Shown: positions 55,601 to 64,000, counted from the stretch's first letter. The stretch is 64,000 nt of DNA from Balanoglossus misakiensis (GCA_040954595.2 CM082585.2:11966001-12030000), one strand, 5' to 3'. The notes: generated by a model from the letters alone, not told the origin. Translations and numbers: made by a program.

Positions 55601-58600
55601 TGCGGTTCTGTTGAGCAGTATTTGACAACACTTGCAGCGATTGCTGTGTGCATGTCATTTGAGTATCATCCGTGGCAAGTGCATTTGGATGGATTCTATC
55701 AAAGATTGTCTGATTTCGCATTGTTTGAGTTTCTAAAAATATATCTGGTGCTGCATTTGCTATTAAGGCTGGCTTTGTCTGGATGGGTAGATGCACTTAA
55801 GAAGACATGGGTTTGTAATCTGCCCAGCATGCAGTATACAGGTTACTAGAGTGAATTTGGTGTTATTGGAGATTCTAAAAATAAATCTGCTTGCATATAC
55901 ACAATTGCCATGCCCTTCAGATGGACTGTGCACCTTCACAATTTAAAAAGAACTGTAGTGTGTTCACTATTGCAAAATACCATCCTTGCCTTCCAGCCAT
56001 GTAAAATTACTTGTAGATGTAACCAGAGTTATTGCATGTGAGATAGATAGTTATCCATGTGTGAAATTGACAAAGCGCGGAAAGATGCTAACAGCAGTTT
56101 CCATGGTTTCCGCGAGCGTTGTGAAAATTAGCATTGGAGAGGCAGGAAATTGGAAGTGTGTTGGGATAGCTTCTGCAGACAGTGTGCTCTTAAGTCAGAT
56201 AATCAGGTTGAATATGGTTGGATGTTTTTAGAAACATGTTCAAAATGAGAGGAAAGTTGTTGCATTTTCAGCCCTGTTTGGAATCAGATGAGATGGAAAG
56301 GTGATTCTGCATTGTGTAAAATGATAGTAAGATACTTGTCTGTTTAATAAATCAGTGAATTACAGGTTAACAGTCATCAATCTTCTTAATGGTTGTTTTG
56401 TGTCTGTTTATTCGATTTTCGCTCTCCTTAAGATTTCTTCTGGGCAGAGATTTTAGAAAGCTTTGAAGAATAATTGGATTATTGTAATAGTGATCACAGA
56501 ATGTGGAAACTGGTCATGTGGTGTTTTGTGCGTTGGCACAAATGTTCAAATAACCAAGAAATTGTCAGAGCGCCCCCTGGAGATCATATCCTAAAATGTC
56601 TTGCAACTTAAACAGGAAGATCAGCTGAAAATGATCAGTATTAAACTGGCATAGATTGCTTGAGTCTCTTGACAAAGATTATGGATAGCTTTGTTCATAA
56701 AACATTTTTTTATCACATGAGTAGAGTGATGGTTAATCCTGATGTTAGTCAAACAGAATGGTTCATTGGTTGTGGAGGGACGTACTTGAGCCAAACTGAG
56801 GAATTCTAGTACCTTATCTCAAAAAAATGTATTGTACTATATGCCCTGAGTGAAGAAACCTTGTTGTTTCTGCTTATCCCTATTGCATCCTGATTACCAA
56901 AACATGTCAATGTTCATTATTAAATTCAATCTTTGCAACCGGAATTGAAGTTTAGTTTTATATCAATAAATACATTGGTTGTTTGGGTTACATTGATAAA
57001 TGTTCGTACCATGATTTTACTCATGTCCATTGTAATTCCTATAAAACGTAGCATTGTTGCAAACTCCTGCATTAATTATCAAAGACACAGCATGTACTAA
57101 AAACCACAATACAATCACCTTTCTTTCGTTTTACTTGACAAAAATCGATTGGTCTTATGTGAGGAGATCGGCAATTAAGTTTGGTCAAGGGTATTTTATC
57201 TATTAGGTTATCATTTGACTTCACATATCAGTAAATTTATCTCATATGACCTGGCCATGACATTTAAACTTCTGTACAAGTTGTGACTAGTTAATATTTG
57301 ACACTTTATGGTTCCAACATCATATCAGACAAATCTAGAGGAAAAACGCTTTGCAAATATCGATTTTGTCACTTGAAATTCCAATCAAAGTCACTGTTAT
57401 CAGACAATTTTATATTGTTTAAAATGTAATAAAGAATTCATTGAGTTTGAGATTAGCTTTTTGTCTCATTTAAATAAAGATGATATAAATATATTTCAGA
57501 AGAACTGCTGATCAAGACATTTTGTTCTGGCACCCTACTGATCTGGGTTGACAATTTTAAAGTCTCATATTTTTCAAACCAAGTACGTGCCTGGTCAGTG
57601 GTGGGGATTGGTGATTTCATTAATCAATACAAGAAAACAACCACAACAGCACATGTCAAAAGAATTCTGTTTGTTTTAATTTCTTGTTTATATGTGGACA
57701 TAATTAACTGTAGTTGTTGAGTACAAAGTCCTTTTAAAACACAGTTGCCATCAACATTTCTGCTGTTGGTGTTCCGGGATTTGGGATCTGTAACATGCAG
57801 CCTTTACGACGACCTGATATGTACCACAGGTGTTACAGAACCAACGTACGCTGGCAAACTCAGGTGAGGGAGGAAATTCTAAGAAAAATGGCAGTATACA
57901 TGCGCATAGTACAGCATAATTAGTGTCCTGGAGGATAAAATATCCCTTGGTGAAACATTCCAGACAGAGAACTCCATACATTTCATAGTGTAACTTGTCA
58001 TTCGTATCAAGTTGGACTTCAGAGATTCCGGCAAAAGATTTTCCAGAGATTCCGTCAAATTTTACGTCTGTGCTGTTAAAGCCAGACAGTGCAAGTTTTA
58101 TGATAGAGGGTTTAAATAACTCAGGTGTATGGTGTGAATTTAATTAGTGATTGTGGAATCTGTCATGGTTGATAAATTCATTTCCTATAGAGATGGTTGG
58201 TGTAAATGATAATTTGTTGGGCACTTTGACGGCTGTCCAGGTCTTATCCTCAATTCCTATCGTCTTAAGTGGAATCTTCCAATAAGTATGTGAAGATAGT
58301 GGGATTATTCCATTGCACCACATGTGGGGGGATGTCATCTTTGAAAAACCATTAACTTGTGTATGAGGAGACTACTAAAGACTCATGTATGAATTTCTTA
58401 AAATTAAACTCCAAAAGTTTGATGTATGCTAATGTCTGATAAAAACAATTTCTGAACTCCCATCTGATATAAGCAGTCAAATTAATTATTTGGAAGAAAA
58501 TATTTTGATAGCTGGTTCCACTCGGGTGATCTGTGTGATAGATTTATTGGGCAAGCTCTTGGAAACCCTTTCTAAGTCAATAGTTCCATTTGTGTCTGCC

Positions 58601-60890
58601 TCTGATGCTCTCATTATTTCAGTCAACTCATTAGATAGTCAAGTACAAGATGCGTCCATATCTCGCTAATTTCCTCGCGACATGGAATGCAGATGCGCAA
58701 TCTTTTGCTGCGGTCTTCAGGTAGCCTGTGTAAATATTCATGTTTTTTTTGTCGTAATTTTCATTTTCTTCCCTTGTGTGTGGAAACAGTGATTTGTTTT
58801 GATTTTCATAAATTTATGAAAGTTTTTTCTTGGCTTTTGGCTTCAGGAGCAAAGGAGAAGTTGTTACCTTTAGTATCTCTCATGTTTTAAATGATCCTCC
58901 AAATCTCCTCTACAACATTTCATCTGAACCTGCAGTCATTGTTGTACATCCAAATTGTATTTATTGTTTGGCAACCCCCAGGGCCCACCCCAATCAATTT
59001 TCTACAATGTCCATAAAAAGTAGCTGACTGCCTGTATCCCCAAGTCAGTGTAATGTGTTCATGCATAACTACATGTACAGTGCAGCTTAGGAATAGCTTT
59101 CCAACTGCACCAACACTGGGTCAGCTCTGTTTAAACACTGGGTCAACTCTGGGTTGGCACCCTATTGGCGCTCTAATTAGCACCTATTGGGCTTGTGTTT
59201 AACTGGGGTGTTCCAAAACAATAGGGTGCGCCAAGGTGCTAACACTGAACAATGCCAAGTGCCAGGGCCAACAGATTCACACCTTTGTAACACTTGGAAC
59301 ACACAGGCTAACACTGTGTGCCAAAACAATAGGGTGCGCCAAGGTTTAACACCTTTGTAGCACATGCTAACACTGAACAATACCAAGTGCCAGGGCCAGC
59401 AGATTCACACCTTTGTAACACTTGGAACACACAGGCTAACACTGTGTTGGCTCATTATAAACACCGTGTCAGCAAGTTGTTAGCAAATTGGAAAGCTATT
59501 CCTAAGCTGCACTGTAAGGTATTATAATGTAGACATGCCTCCTGAAGCGTAGTCTGTACACAGGTAAGTGCTATGATGTTAGATTTTAGAAAGAGCAACC
59601 AGGGATGTCAGTAGCACCATGTAATGCGCGACATACAGGTAAGTAGGGGAAACCATCTTTTAGATGTGTATGTGGGTTCAAGCTTAGCATCTCTCCTGTT
59701 TCAGATAATGAACACCCGGAATGAGACATCCCATCTGAGCCACACTTAACCTCTCGTATTTCTTCTCATCCCTTTTCCCAGTACCGGTATCAAGATGATG
59801 AGTTGCCGCCGCCCCCACCGGAACTCGTGCCGCAGGAGAACACACCGAGGCTGGTGCCGGTCACAGGAAGCAGCTACGACAGAAACATAGAAAATGTGCA
59901 GTCGTACGTGCAACAGACCAGGGTGTCCCCACCAAGAGTGAGTACATGTCTGATGATCACCCTTAACCCTTTCACCACCATGGTCCCGTCTAAATCCATT
60001 GTTTCCTATGGTACAGTAGGACCTATATCGAGGGAACTGGGGTGAAAGAGTTAAAAGACCTCAACATTAGGCAAACAAAGTATCTGTGCATGGCATCAGC
60101 TCATAGATAATTTGCCACATTTATGAATATCACTCAGTGTTGCAGGATGCAGACGCACGTCTTACTGAAATTAAATATGTGACACATAGCAATGCATCTG
60201 TCCCGGCCCTTTTCAAACTTTATGTCAGATTTCCTGTTTTACCGTTTTTGAAGGAGCATGTATTGTTCACAAGATGTGACATCATCTTGGTACTCGTCAT
60301 TAATATTAGGAAGACCAAAAATTGCCACCAGAACAAGATTTTTATGAAATTTGAGCAAATTACTGGTTAGCTGCGATCAGTCTGCATGGTTTCAGAAATC
60401 GTACTCCATTACTGTTCATCGACCTGTGTTCCCTCTGGGGATTAAAGCCTGTAATTACAGCAATTTGCTGCATAGTGGAACACCCATAGAGGAAATGCCT
60501 ACTCAGTGTCTGTGCTATGTATAGATCTCTAAAAGCCTGAGACGTTTCTGTCTACAGGGATGTCCTGCTTGTGAACTATCCCTGCGCTCCCTGTTTGAAA
60601 TATCTGTCGCCCTATTTTGGTATCCAGCAATCTAAAACTGTTTGTCTCGTTCCAAAGTGCTGTTACTCCTTCAGAAGACTAATTGCTGTGTCAAGAATAG
60701 TTTCCACTGTGCGGTTGATACTGACCCCCGTTCCTTGACATTGGTTTCACCTCTGTGATAGAGCTGGACCACTTTGTTTGCAAATGGTGACCATATGTGC
60801 TTGAGAATTCTTCTTGCTTCTTAAAGTGTGATTTTTGGATAAATGCAATGTGGCTGTACATGTATGCTAGCATTTTGAATGTGTATTTAA

Positions 60891-60952
<62 letters not shown>

Positions 60953-63900
60953 TGTCTGTCTGTCTGTCTGTCTGTGAGTGTCTGTCTACAATGAAGTTCC
61001 ATCCAACCTATTAGCAGCATATGTGTTATTGTTGACCTGAAGGAGGTCACATGTCTTGTTTTGTTGCCCTCCCTTGGGGTAATATTGTGTAACGTTGGCC
61101 CTATCAAATATCAGACTGAGACATGCACATTATGAACTCGCCATTTTCCTCTCCACAACTATATATTTTTTTTACAAATACTGATAGTATGTTCAGTTAG
61201 CCCAGGTGTTCAACTCTCTTGCTAGATGTAACTAGGCAAAATTATGCTTCCTTTGCATCAGCAATCTCAGTTTCAAACTATTCATTATAACTTCCCATAA
61301 TAATCTGCCATTATTAGCCTAGTAACTCAACGACCGATTTCCAGTAATGTTGGCTCATTATCTGTTGAATCTGAAGTATAGAATGACAGCAATTGGACTC
61401 AAAGCCTTGATGATGGCACAGTAAAACTGTCCATTCTTTGTAAAATTAGACTGACAGTCCATTATAGTATCCTATAGAGGCAAAAAGGTCAAAAGATCAT
61501 GTACTTCACCAGCAATAAATATATATAAAATGAAATATATGTATACTTTACAGAAAGCTTCCCAAAATAAATATTTATTTTTCCGAAAATAGAGAATGAA
61601 TGCAAGGTTATGTAATGTTACATAGAACCAAGGAAATGTGTCAACAAGAAAAAACTTAGACCCAATGAAACTCTGGTCTAAACATTTTTCAACCTCGCAC
61701 CTCTAGAATGAAATTATGACCAAATCACTTAACCTTATGACCACCGGTCCTGATGCAGTTTTGGCTTCTCAAGGGAACTGCGGAAGATTTAATTAACTTT
61801 TGTTCGTCGGCTGTCCTTGTCATGGTTAAAACATGCCCCCCCCCCCAAAAAAAAACCTCAATTGTCAGGCCTTGCCCGACCAATCAGGGAAGGAAGGGGG
61901 GAAAAACCACAAGTATTTTAATTGTCCCTAACCCAGTCTGGGGGCATGGTGTTTGGCCTTCCTGTAAAATTTGGGTCTGATTATTGTGACGGGAAGATAC
62001 GCTTAATTTGACAGCTGTGGGGTACCAGTAGCCTCATCTTTCTGATTTGCTGCCGTTTAAAGCTGTGCTGAAGGACACTGGTGGTATTTGCTCGTGTTGC
62101 CTCTGAACTCTGTGATCTGAAATTGTCAAATTATCAAGCCATGCAAGGTTTTAGTTACTTTGTAGCAATTTGAGATGTGATATGCCGTTTCTGGATGACC
62201 TCATCTCTTAAAAAAAGAGAGATAGGAGTCTTCAAATACATAATGACATTCCATTGCTTTATTTACTTTCGTGTTTGTTGAAGTGTTTTCAGATTTAAAT
62301 TTGATGTTCGAACTTTGAACTGACTATCTGGTAGACAGCCCCTCTCCCTCCCACAGTTTAATTATTCAAAATGTCTGCGTTCAATCGCGTTGTCGTCATT
62401 TTTGATTGGCTGTCTCAGCAATGTAGACTGGAAGTTACAAAGGGTGTAGGTTACAAATTGCCAGCACTCAATAGGAAGTGTTGAACTCATTTGAACCTCC
62501 AAGTCCAGTTAACTCTGGTGGTTTCCTGAAGAGAAGGGAAAACTCCAGCCTTGGAGTTTTCATTCCTTGTCGGTGTCAGTTGGCATTTAAAGGAGAAGTT
62601 CCCGGATCTTAAAAGTCTTAATAGGGGGAGCAAGAAGGATGAGGGCAAAGGTTATAGGGTCGCGCCAGAGCTGAACTCTTTGATTTCCGCCACTGATATG
62701 CCGAGAGCGTATTGCTGCCCACAGTGAAGCAAAGTTTGTAAAGGAACACGGCTTCTGGTTATGGATACTGTCGTCCTGTAAACATCTGTTTGGGAAGAGC
62801 GTTGAGGGACAACATTTAGGGAGACCACGGCTGCTTGGAATGCGTGAGATTCTGTGATCGAATCTGGAGTTCTTCTACTCAGGCAGGACAGCCAGGCATT
62901 TTATTATCAGCCGCTGAAATCAGTCAACACTCACCTCATTTTATCAGGATATTCATCTCTGTCAGCCGCAGTGCTATAACCAGCCCACTCCCACTCGGGT
63001 ATTTTGGTTGGCAGCCAACAATATCCCAGTGACTTTAGCAACCCAAATATGCCCAGCATTGAGGCTATCTAAGTGTGTGTGTGCGTGCCCCAAAAACATC
63101 AAATATAACCATGTCTCAGTTCTTCAGCTGCTTCAAATCGACTAAAAAACCACCGAAAAAATACAAAAAAGAAGAAGAACCAGAGGTAGGTGTTTTATTA
63201 GTGATCTTAAAATGGACTGCATTGCCTTTGCTTTGGAGTGGGACTTTGGCCTATTGTGTGTAGGCCGTCTGGTTCCTGTATGTGTGTGTTTGTTAACCCC
63301 AATGTACTGAAAAAGGACTGAAGCAAAGAGGCCGAAACAACAAGTTCTTCTGACAATGGGTTTTTGGTCTCCGGGGTCAAGAACCAACAGTAGTCAGGCC
63401 CCGCAGGCCTTTGTTGGCAATCAGTTGAGGCCACCACTGTGTTGTTTTGCCGTGAGTTTCTGGAGACCAGAACACTGTGGTGGTTGTCTGTCTTTTATGC
63501 CAGAGTCGTGATATAGCTTATGGCAGTCAGCCATTGCAGAATGAGAGAGTTGGAGGGTGTGACGGCATTAATACTCAAAGAGTTGTGCTTGCAACAATAG
63601 ACATACCAGACCTGCTGTTACTCAGCATTGCAAATATTTAGTCATTGAGCTCAGGCTGACAGTCACATACTATGCAGTCTGTAAACGACTCACCATTGCT
63701 TCTCTTCAATAAATTTATATATAGACATAATTGTAACAGGGTACACTGTAACTTGAATGACATTAAAAAATTTATGTGTTTTTCTATAAATACACATGTA
63801 TGCACATGTATCTATGTGCTGTTCAATTGTTGTATTGTTTTACTCATGGCTAGGCTCAGTTGTTTTTGAATTCACTGTTGTGAATTTATGACTGGTTATT

Positions 63901-64000
63901 CTGATGTAAATCCTGTGGGACTTTTTTCGGTGGGATGTGGGAATGCGGAAGGAAAACTTTTATTTGTTTGCTGCCATTTTTGCATCAGACTTGGTGCCCA
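25646..64000 (+). CDS. DLG1: Discs-large (DLG/SAP97/PSD-95 family) MAGUK scaffold gene, 5' part
   Basis: Three exons joined in frame give a 96-residue N terminus that follows vertebrate DLG1 closely. It starts MPVRKQD and continues [24 protein letters not shown] and [11 protein letters not shown]. This is the L27 domain, which dimerises with partners such as CASK or MPP proteins at cell junctions and synapses. A further exon at 59782 has the conserved YRYQD block. PDZ1-3, SH3 and guanylate kinase exons must lie beyond the window. Several alternative first or cassette exons are listed separately. The family is duplicated in vertebrates (DLG1-4), and this gene looks like the pre-duplication type; the symbol marks the closest full-length form only. 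Confidence 0.93.
25795..25926 (+). CDS. DLG1: DLG exon 2: L27 domain
   Basis: After tttacacacag it completes Asp7 and encodes [15 protein letters not shown], then [16 protein letters not shown]: the L27 helices, aligned without gaps to DLG1. It ends in phase 1 at TTGCTCG|gtaggt. The next intron is 17.6 kb. Confidence 0.95.
30350..30481. repeat. Diverged copy of the inverted-repeat (MITE-like) element
   Basis: In opposite orientation to the copy at 32576. Its right edge GGAAAATGGTCTATT is the exact reverse complement of that copy's left edge. It also shares the CCACGCGAGATCTTG and AGATCTTGCCAGACTTGG blocks. The interior differs. Confidence 0.6.
32576..32740. mobile_element. MITE-like element of about 165 bp with terminal inverted repeats
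   Basis: The left end AATAGACCATTTTCC pairs with the right end, whose reverse complement is AATAGATGATTTTCC. Further in, TGCGAGATATCGCG is mirrored by TGCGAGATCTTGCG. No open frame is present, so it is non-autonomous. I could not define a target-site duplication. Related copies lie at 30350-30481 and 14653-14736. Confidence 0.6.
34083..34099. repeat. (CA)n microsatellite
   Basis: A short run of CA dinucleotides in DLG intron 2, flanked by further CACA-rich sequence. Confidence 0.8.
34191..34325. repeat. Degenerate (TTTATTTCTTTATC)n tandem repeat
   Basis: Imperfect units of ATTTATTTCTTTAT, some as TTTCTTTATCTGTC, over about 135 bp in DLG intron 2. The frame is broken and non-coding. Confidence 0.75.
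35320..35340. repeat. (TCAG)5 microsatellite
   Basis: Five TCAG units in DLG intron 2. A short (TGTC)n run lies 210 bp further on, at about 35552-35566. Confidence 0.85.
37255..37295. repeat. 41-bp foldback, probable transposon remnant
   Basis: TACAGTCAAACCT at the left and its near-perfect inverse, AGGTTTGATTGTA, at the right are separated by only 15 bp, so the sequence can form a hairpin. TACAGTCAAACC with flanking TA looks like a mariner-type terminal end. It may be an internally deleted element reduced to its two ends. Confidence 0.5.
42500..42508 (-). promoter_or_regulatory. CTCF-core-like site
   Basis: The minus strand reads TGGTAGAGGGCGCTGC around this position, fitting the extended CTCF motif. 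It lies about 1 kb before DLG exon 3. Confidence 0.3.
43497..43633 (+). CDS. DLG1: DLG exon 3: end of L27 and start of the linker
   Basis: After cctctctccag-type pyrimidines, the exon completes Asp51 and reads [11 protein letters not shown], identical to vertebrate DLG1. A diverged linker follows, with SKWEIQQQQ matching the conserved WEI of DLG1. It ends in phase 0 at GTACCT|gtaagt. Confidence 0.93.
44141..44311 (+). CDS. Candidate DLG cassette exon (57 codons, phase 0-0)
   Basis: It lies behind a good acceptor (ctgttgggttttgtttcag) and starts in the phase that exon 3 requires, with [18 protein letters not shown] donor GATG|gtaact leaves 171 nt, divisible by three, so the exon can be included or skipped without changing frame. 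An alternative donor at 44265 would change the phase. It contains Cys-Asn-Tyr-Cys in [10 protein letters not shown] do not recognise the sequence, and vertebrate linker inserts are not alignable to it. It could be a fortuitous open stretch. Confidence 0.4.
46069..46254 (+). CDS. Possible alternative terminal exon (61 codons then stop)
   Basis: It follows an acceptor-like ttctctgtaatcag and is open in the phase that exon 3 would supply. It reads [17 protein letters not shown] in its middle and ends SHI followed by TAG. Joined to exon 3 it would give a short DLG form with only the L27 domain. A donor-like AGA|gtgaga lies just after the stop, so it could instead be an exon with a premature stop. 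There is no family match. Compositional appearance alone makes me list it. Confidence 0.22.
   Translation, partial: SAFIDELSLGTPEGSHSCFNIAGVFDNPGFNLPGKRHDICISRSAGLYRSVFNKDWNLSHI
47129..47338 (+). CDS. Candidate DLG alternative first or cassette exon (70 codons, phase 0-0)
   Basis: ATG follows directly after an acceptor-like tatcgcag. The frame stays open for 70 codons up to GCAGAG|gtatac. It starts [14 protein letters not shown], is Ser/Asn-rich, has a basic middle ([16 protein letters not shown]), an SNPTF motif and an acidic end, [11 protein letters not shown]. The phase-0 end fits the YRYQD exon at 59782. It could be a cassette behind exon 3 (also phase 0) or a first exon whose 5' UTR lies in the more CpG-rich 46.3-47.1 kb stretch. 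I do not recognise the sequence from vertebrate DLGs. Confidence 0.5.
47339..52295 (+). other. DLG intron sequence
   Basis: AT-rich, with no supported exon. Two AGAGGGCGC motifs occur (50507-50515 inverted, 51137-51145 direct). The stretch from about 51.83 to 52.29 kb precedes a candidate first exon and may contain its 5' UTR and promoter, but no core promoter element is obvious. Confidence 0.5.
52296..52349 (+). CDS. Candidate DLG alternative first exon [18 protein letters not shown]
   Basis: ATG with A at -3 opens 18 codons ending AATAAG|gtaaag in phase 0, which can join directly to the YRYQD exon. The product has Cys-Met-Cys after a basic start. In length, placement, cysteine pair and terminal lysine it resembles the short first exons of PSD-95 (MDCLCIVTTKK) and PSD-93 (MFFACYCALRTNVK). 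Those cysteines are palmitoylated in vertebrates and anchor the scaffold to membranes. Here function is inferred. A +5 G in the donor supports splicing. Transcript data are lacking. Confidence 0.5.
53626..53760. repeat. 135-bp imperfect palindrome (foldback element)
   Basis: The outer arms GATTTACATAT and ATATGTAAAATC are inverse. The inner arms TATCTATGTGTATTTCGTCC and the inverse GGACAAAATACGCATAGATA also pair, around a short loop at about 53681-53692. It has no coding capacity. It is consistent with a foldback transposon or MITE in the DLG intron. Confidence 0.65.
55018..55065 (+). CDS. Candidate DLG alternative first exon [16 protein letters not shown]
   Basis: A strong start context (caccaccATG) opens 16 codons ending CGCAAG|gtactt in phase 0, compatible with the YRYQD exon. 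The final ACVRTKRK recalls the end of the PSD-93 first exon, ACYCALRTNVK, but with one cysteine only. The frame is also open upstream (back to about 54755), so the ATG may not be the real limit. This is the weakest of the short first-exon candidates. Confidence 0.33.
56569..56580 (-). promoter_or_regulatory. CTCF-core-like site
   Basis: On the minus strand CCAGGGGGCGCT, a close match to the animal CTCF core. It is the best of several AGAGGGCGC-like motifs in the locus (23571, 24539, 42500, 44392, 50507, 51137). Binding is not demonstrated. Confidence 0.35.
58682..58720 (+). CDS. Candidate DLG alternative first exon [13 protein letters not shown] (PSD-95-like)
   Basis: Thirteen codons start in a good context (gacATGG) and end CTTCAG|gtagcc in phase 0, 1.06 kb before the YRYQD exon. 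Cys3 and Cys5 fall exactly where PSD-95 (MDCLC) has its two palmitoylated cysteines, with an acidic residue at 2 in both. Two more cysteines at 9 and 10 could also be acylated. In vertebrate DLG4 the corresponding first exon is spliced to the same YRYQD exon, so both position and junction agree. The predicted role is a membrane-anchored isoform without L27. The donor is not ideal at +4 to +6, and no transcript evidence is available. Confidence 0.62.
59076..59516. mobile_element. Mariner/Tc1-type MITE, 441 bp, with perfect terminal inverted repeats
   Basis: The left end TACAGTGCAGCTTAGGAATA is matched by a perfect inverse at the right end (about 29 bp pair without mismatch, including the TA). 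Ends of the form TA-CAGTGC point to a Tc1/mariner-type element with a TA target site. The interior has no transposase frame but carries two tandem units of about 108-128 bp, sharing AATAGGGTGCGCC, AGTGCCAGGGCC and ACACTTGGAACACACAGGC. It lies between the MECRC exon and the YRYQD exon of DLG. Confidence 0.85.
59217..59456. repeat. Two-copy tandem repeat inside the MITE
   Basis: Units beginning AACAATAGGGTGCGCC recur 108 bp apart (ATAGGG at 59221 and 59329). The second unit has an extra stretch of about 20 bp, so later blocks recur 128 bp apart. Confidence 0.8.
59782..59937 (+). CDS. DLG1: DLG common linker exon YRYQDDE...IENV
   Basis: After catcccttttcccag, 52 codons in phase 0-0. [10 protein letters not shown] matches YRYQDEDTPP, the block at which vertebrate DLG first exons are joined. 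A proline-rich run, [11 protein letters not shown], follows. The exon ends with [18 protein letters not shown], corresponding to IENVHGFV and the downstream SPIKP of DLG1. In PSD-95 this block lies at the start of the PEST-like segment that controls turnover. The donor CCAAGA|gtgagt is strong. Every candidate first exon upstream ends in phase 0 and can join here. Confidence 0.93.
60894..60975. repeat. Compound (TG)n(TCTG)n microsatellite
   Basis: About 57 bp of perfect GT dinucleotides followed by six TCTG units. Apparent reading frames through it (repeated VC or TH) are artefacts of the repeat. Confidence 0.95.
61836..61855. repeat. C11A9 homopolymer junction
   Basis: Eleven C followed by nine A. 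It is prone to slippage and to sequencing error. Confidence 0.85.
63111..63185 (+). CDS. DLG1: DLG alternative first exon [15 protein letters not shown]...
   Basis: Twenty-five codons from an ATG in good context (aaccATG), with an in-frame stop some 40 bp upstream, so the start is well defined. It ends CCAGAG|gtaggt in phase 0. It lies after the YRYQD exon, so it must skip that exon and join the next one, which also has to begin in phase 0. The product has one cysteine at 7 between aromatic residues, then a strongly basic run ([11 protein letters not shown]) and an acidic end. It would suit membrane attachment by one lipid plus charge. Fly Dlg-A likewise starts with a short basic segment just before PDZ1. 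Expression is not shown. Confidence 0.62.
63186..64000 (+). other. DLG intron, continuing beyond the window
   Basis: No further exon is recognised before the window ends. The PDZ1 exons are expected downstream. Confidence 0.6.

Larger units (their letters stand above)
59938..63110 (+). other. DLG intron with possible internal promoter at its 3' end
   Basis: AT-rich, with a TG/TCTG microsatellite and a C11A9 run. From about 62.6 kb the sequence becomes richer in GC and would hold the promoter and 5' UTR of the first exon at 63111. I see no other exon. Confidence 0.5.

Noticed and set aside
59041-59520. Direct repeats near 59.2-59.45 kb considered as a CRISPR-like array
   Set aside because: Only two long units inside an element with terminal inverted repeats, in an animal genome. 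They belong to the MITE.
60691-61107. 138-codon minus-strand frame
   Set aside because: Largely produced by the TG/TCTG microsatellite (repeated TH and DRQT).

Overview
This is a stretch of an invertebrate animal nuclear genome. The genes are split by spliceosomal introns with GT-AG borders, exons are short and introns long, base composition is AT-rich, microsatellites and small MITE-like elements are scattered through it, and every recognisable protein belongs to an animal family. A single DLG-type gene carries both L27-type and cysteine-type N termini, which vertebrates spread over DLG1 to DLG4. That fits a non-vertebrate (deuterostome or lophotrochozoan). The species cannot be fixed from the sequence alone.

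Layout. Positions 1-12.4 kb hold no recognisable exon and are probably intron or 3' territory of the next gene. At 12.4-12.8 kb on the minus strand lies the first coding exon of a neuroligin/carboxylesterase-like secreted or membrane protein, whose remaining exons are not visible. At 14.4-16.7 kb (minus) there is a complete six-exon cytosolic sulfotransferase gene of 328 residues, with an unusual lysine/glutamate-rich insert. At 16.7-23.3 kb I see no gene. At 23.3-24.2 kb (minus) there is a complete three-exon TMEM126 gene of 213 residues, a mitochondrial complex I assembly factor family.

From 25.6 kb to the window end the plus strand is the 5' part of a discs-large (DLG/SAP97/PSD-95 family) MAGUK scaffold gene. 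It starts head-to-head with TMEM126. Exons 1-3 encode the L27 domain and the first linker. A conserved YRYQD-type exon lies at 59.8 kb. The PDZ, SH3 and guanylate kinase exons would follow beyond 64 kb.

The most interesting part is the 43.6-63.2 kb stretch of DLG. It contains several short exon candidates, all ending in phase 0, that could splice to the YRYQD exon or to the exon after it. Several look like alternative first exons. One at 58.68 kb encodes [13 protein letters not shown], with cysteines at positions 3 and 5 exactly as in the palmitoylated N terminus of PSD-95. Others begin at 52.30, 55.02 and 63.11 kb. Symmetrical cassette or first-exon candidates lie at 44.14 and 47.13 kb. The locus therefore looks like a single gene that makes both the L27 form and one or more lipid-anchored forms from internal promoters.

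Repeats include a perfect 28-unit GAAT microsatellite, a TG/TCTG microsatellite, a 441-bp mariner-type MITE with 31-bp perfect terminal inverted repeats inside the DLG intron, a small family of CTCGCGAGATCTCGC-containing elements, and two foldback elements. AGAGGGCGC motifs resembling the CTCF core recur through the TMEM126-DLG interval. No RNA gene or CRISPR array was recognised.
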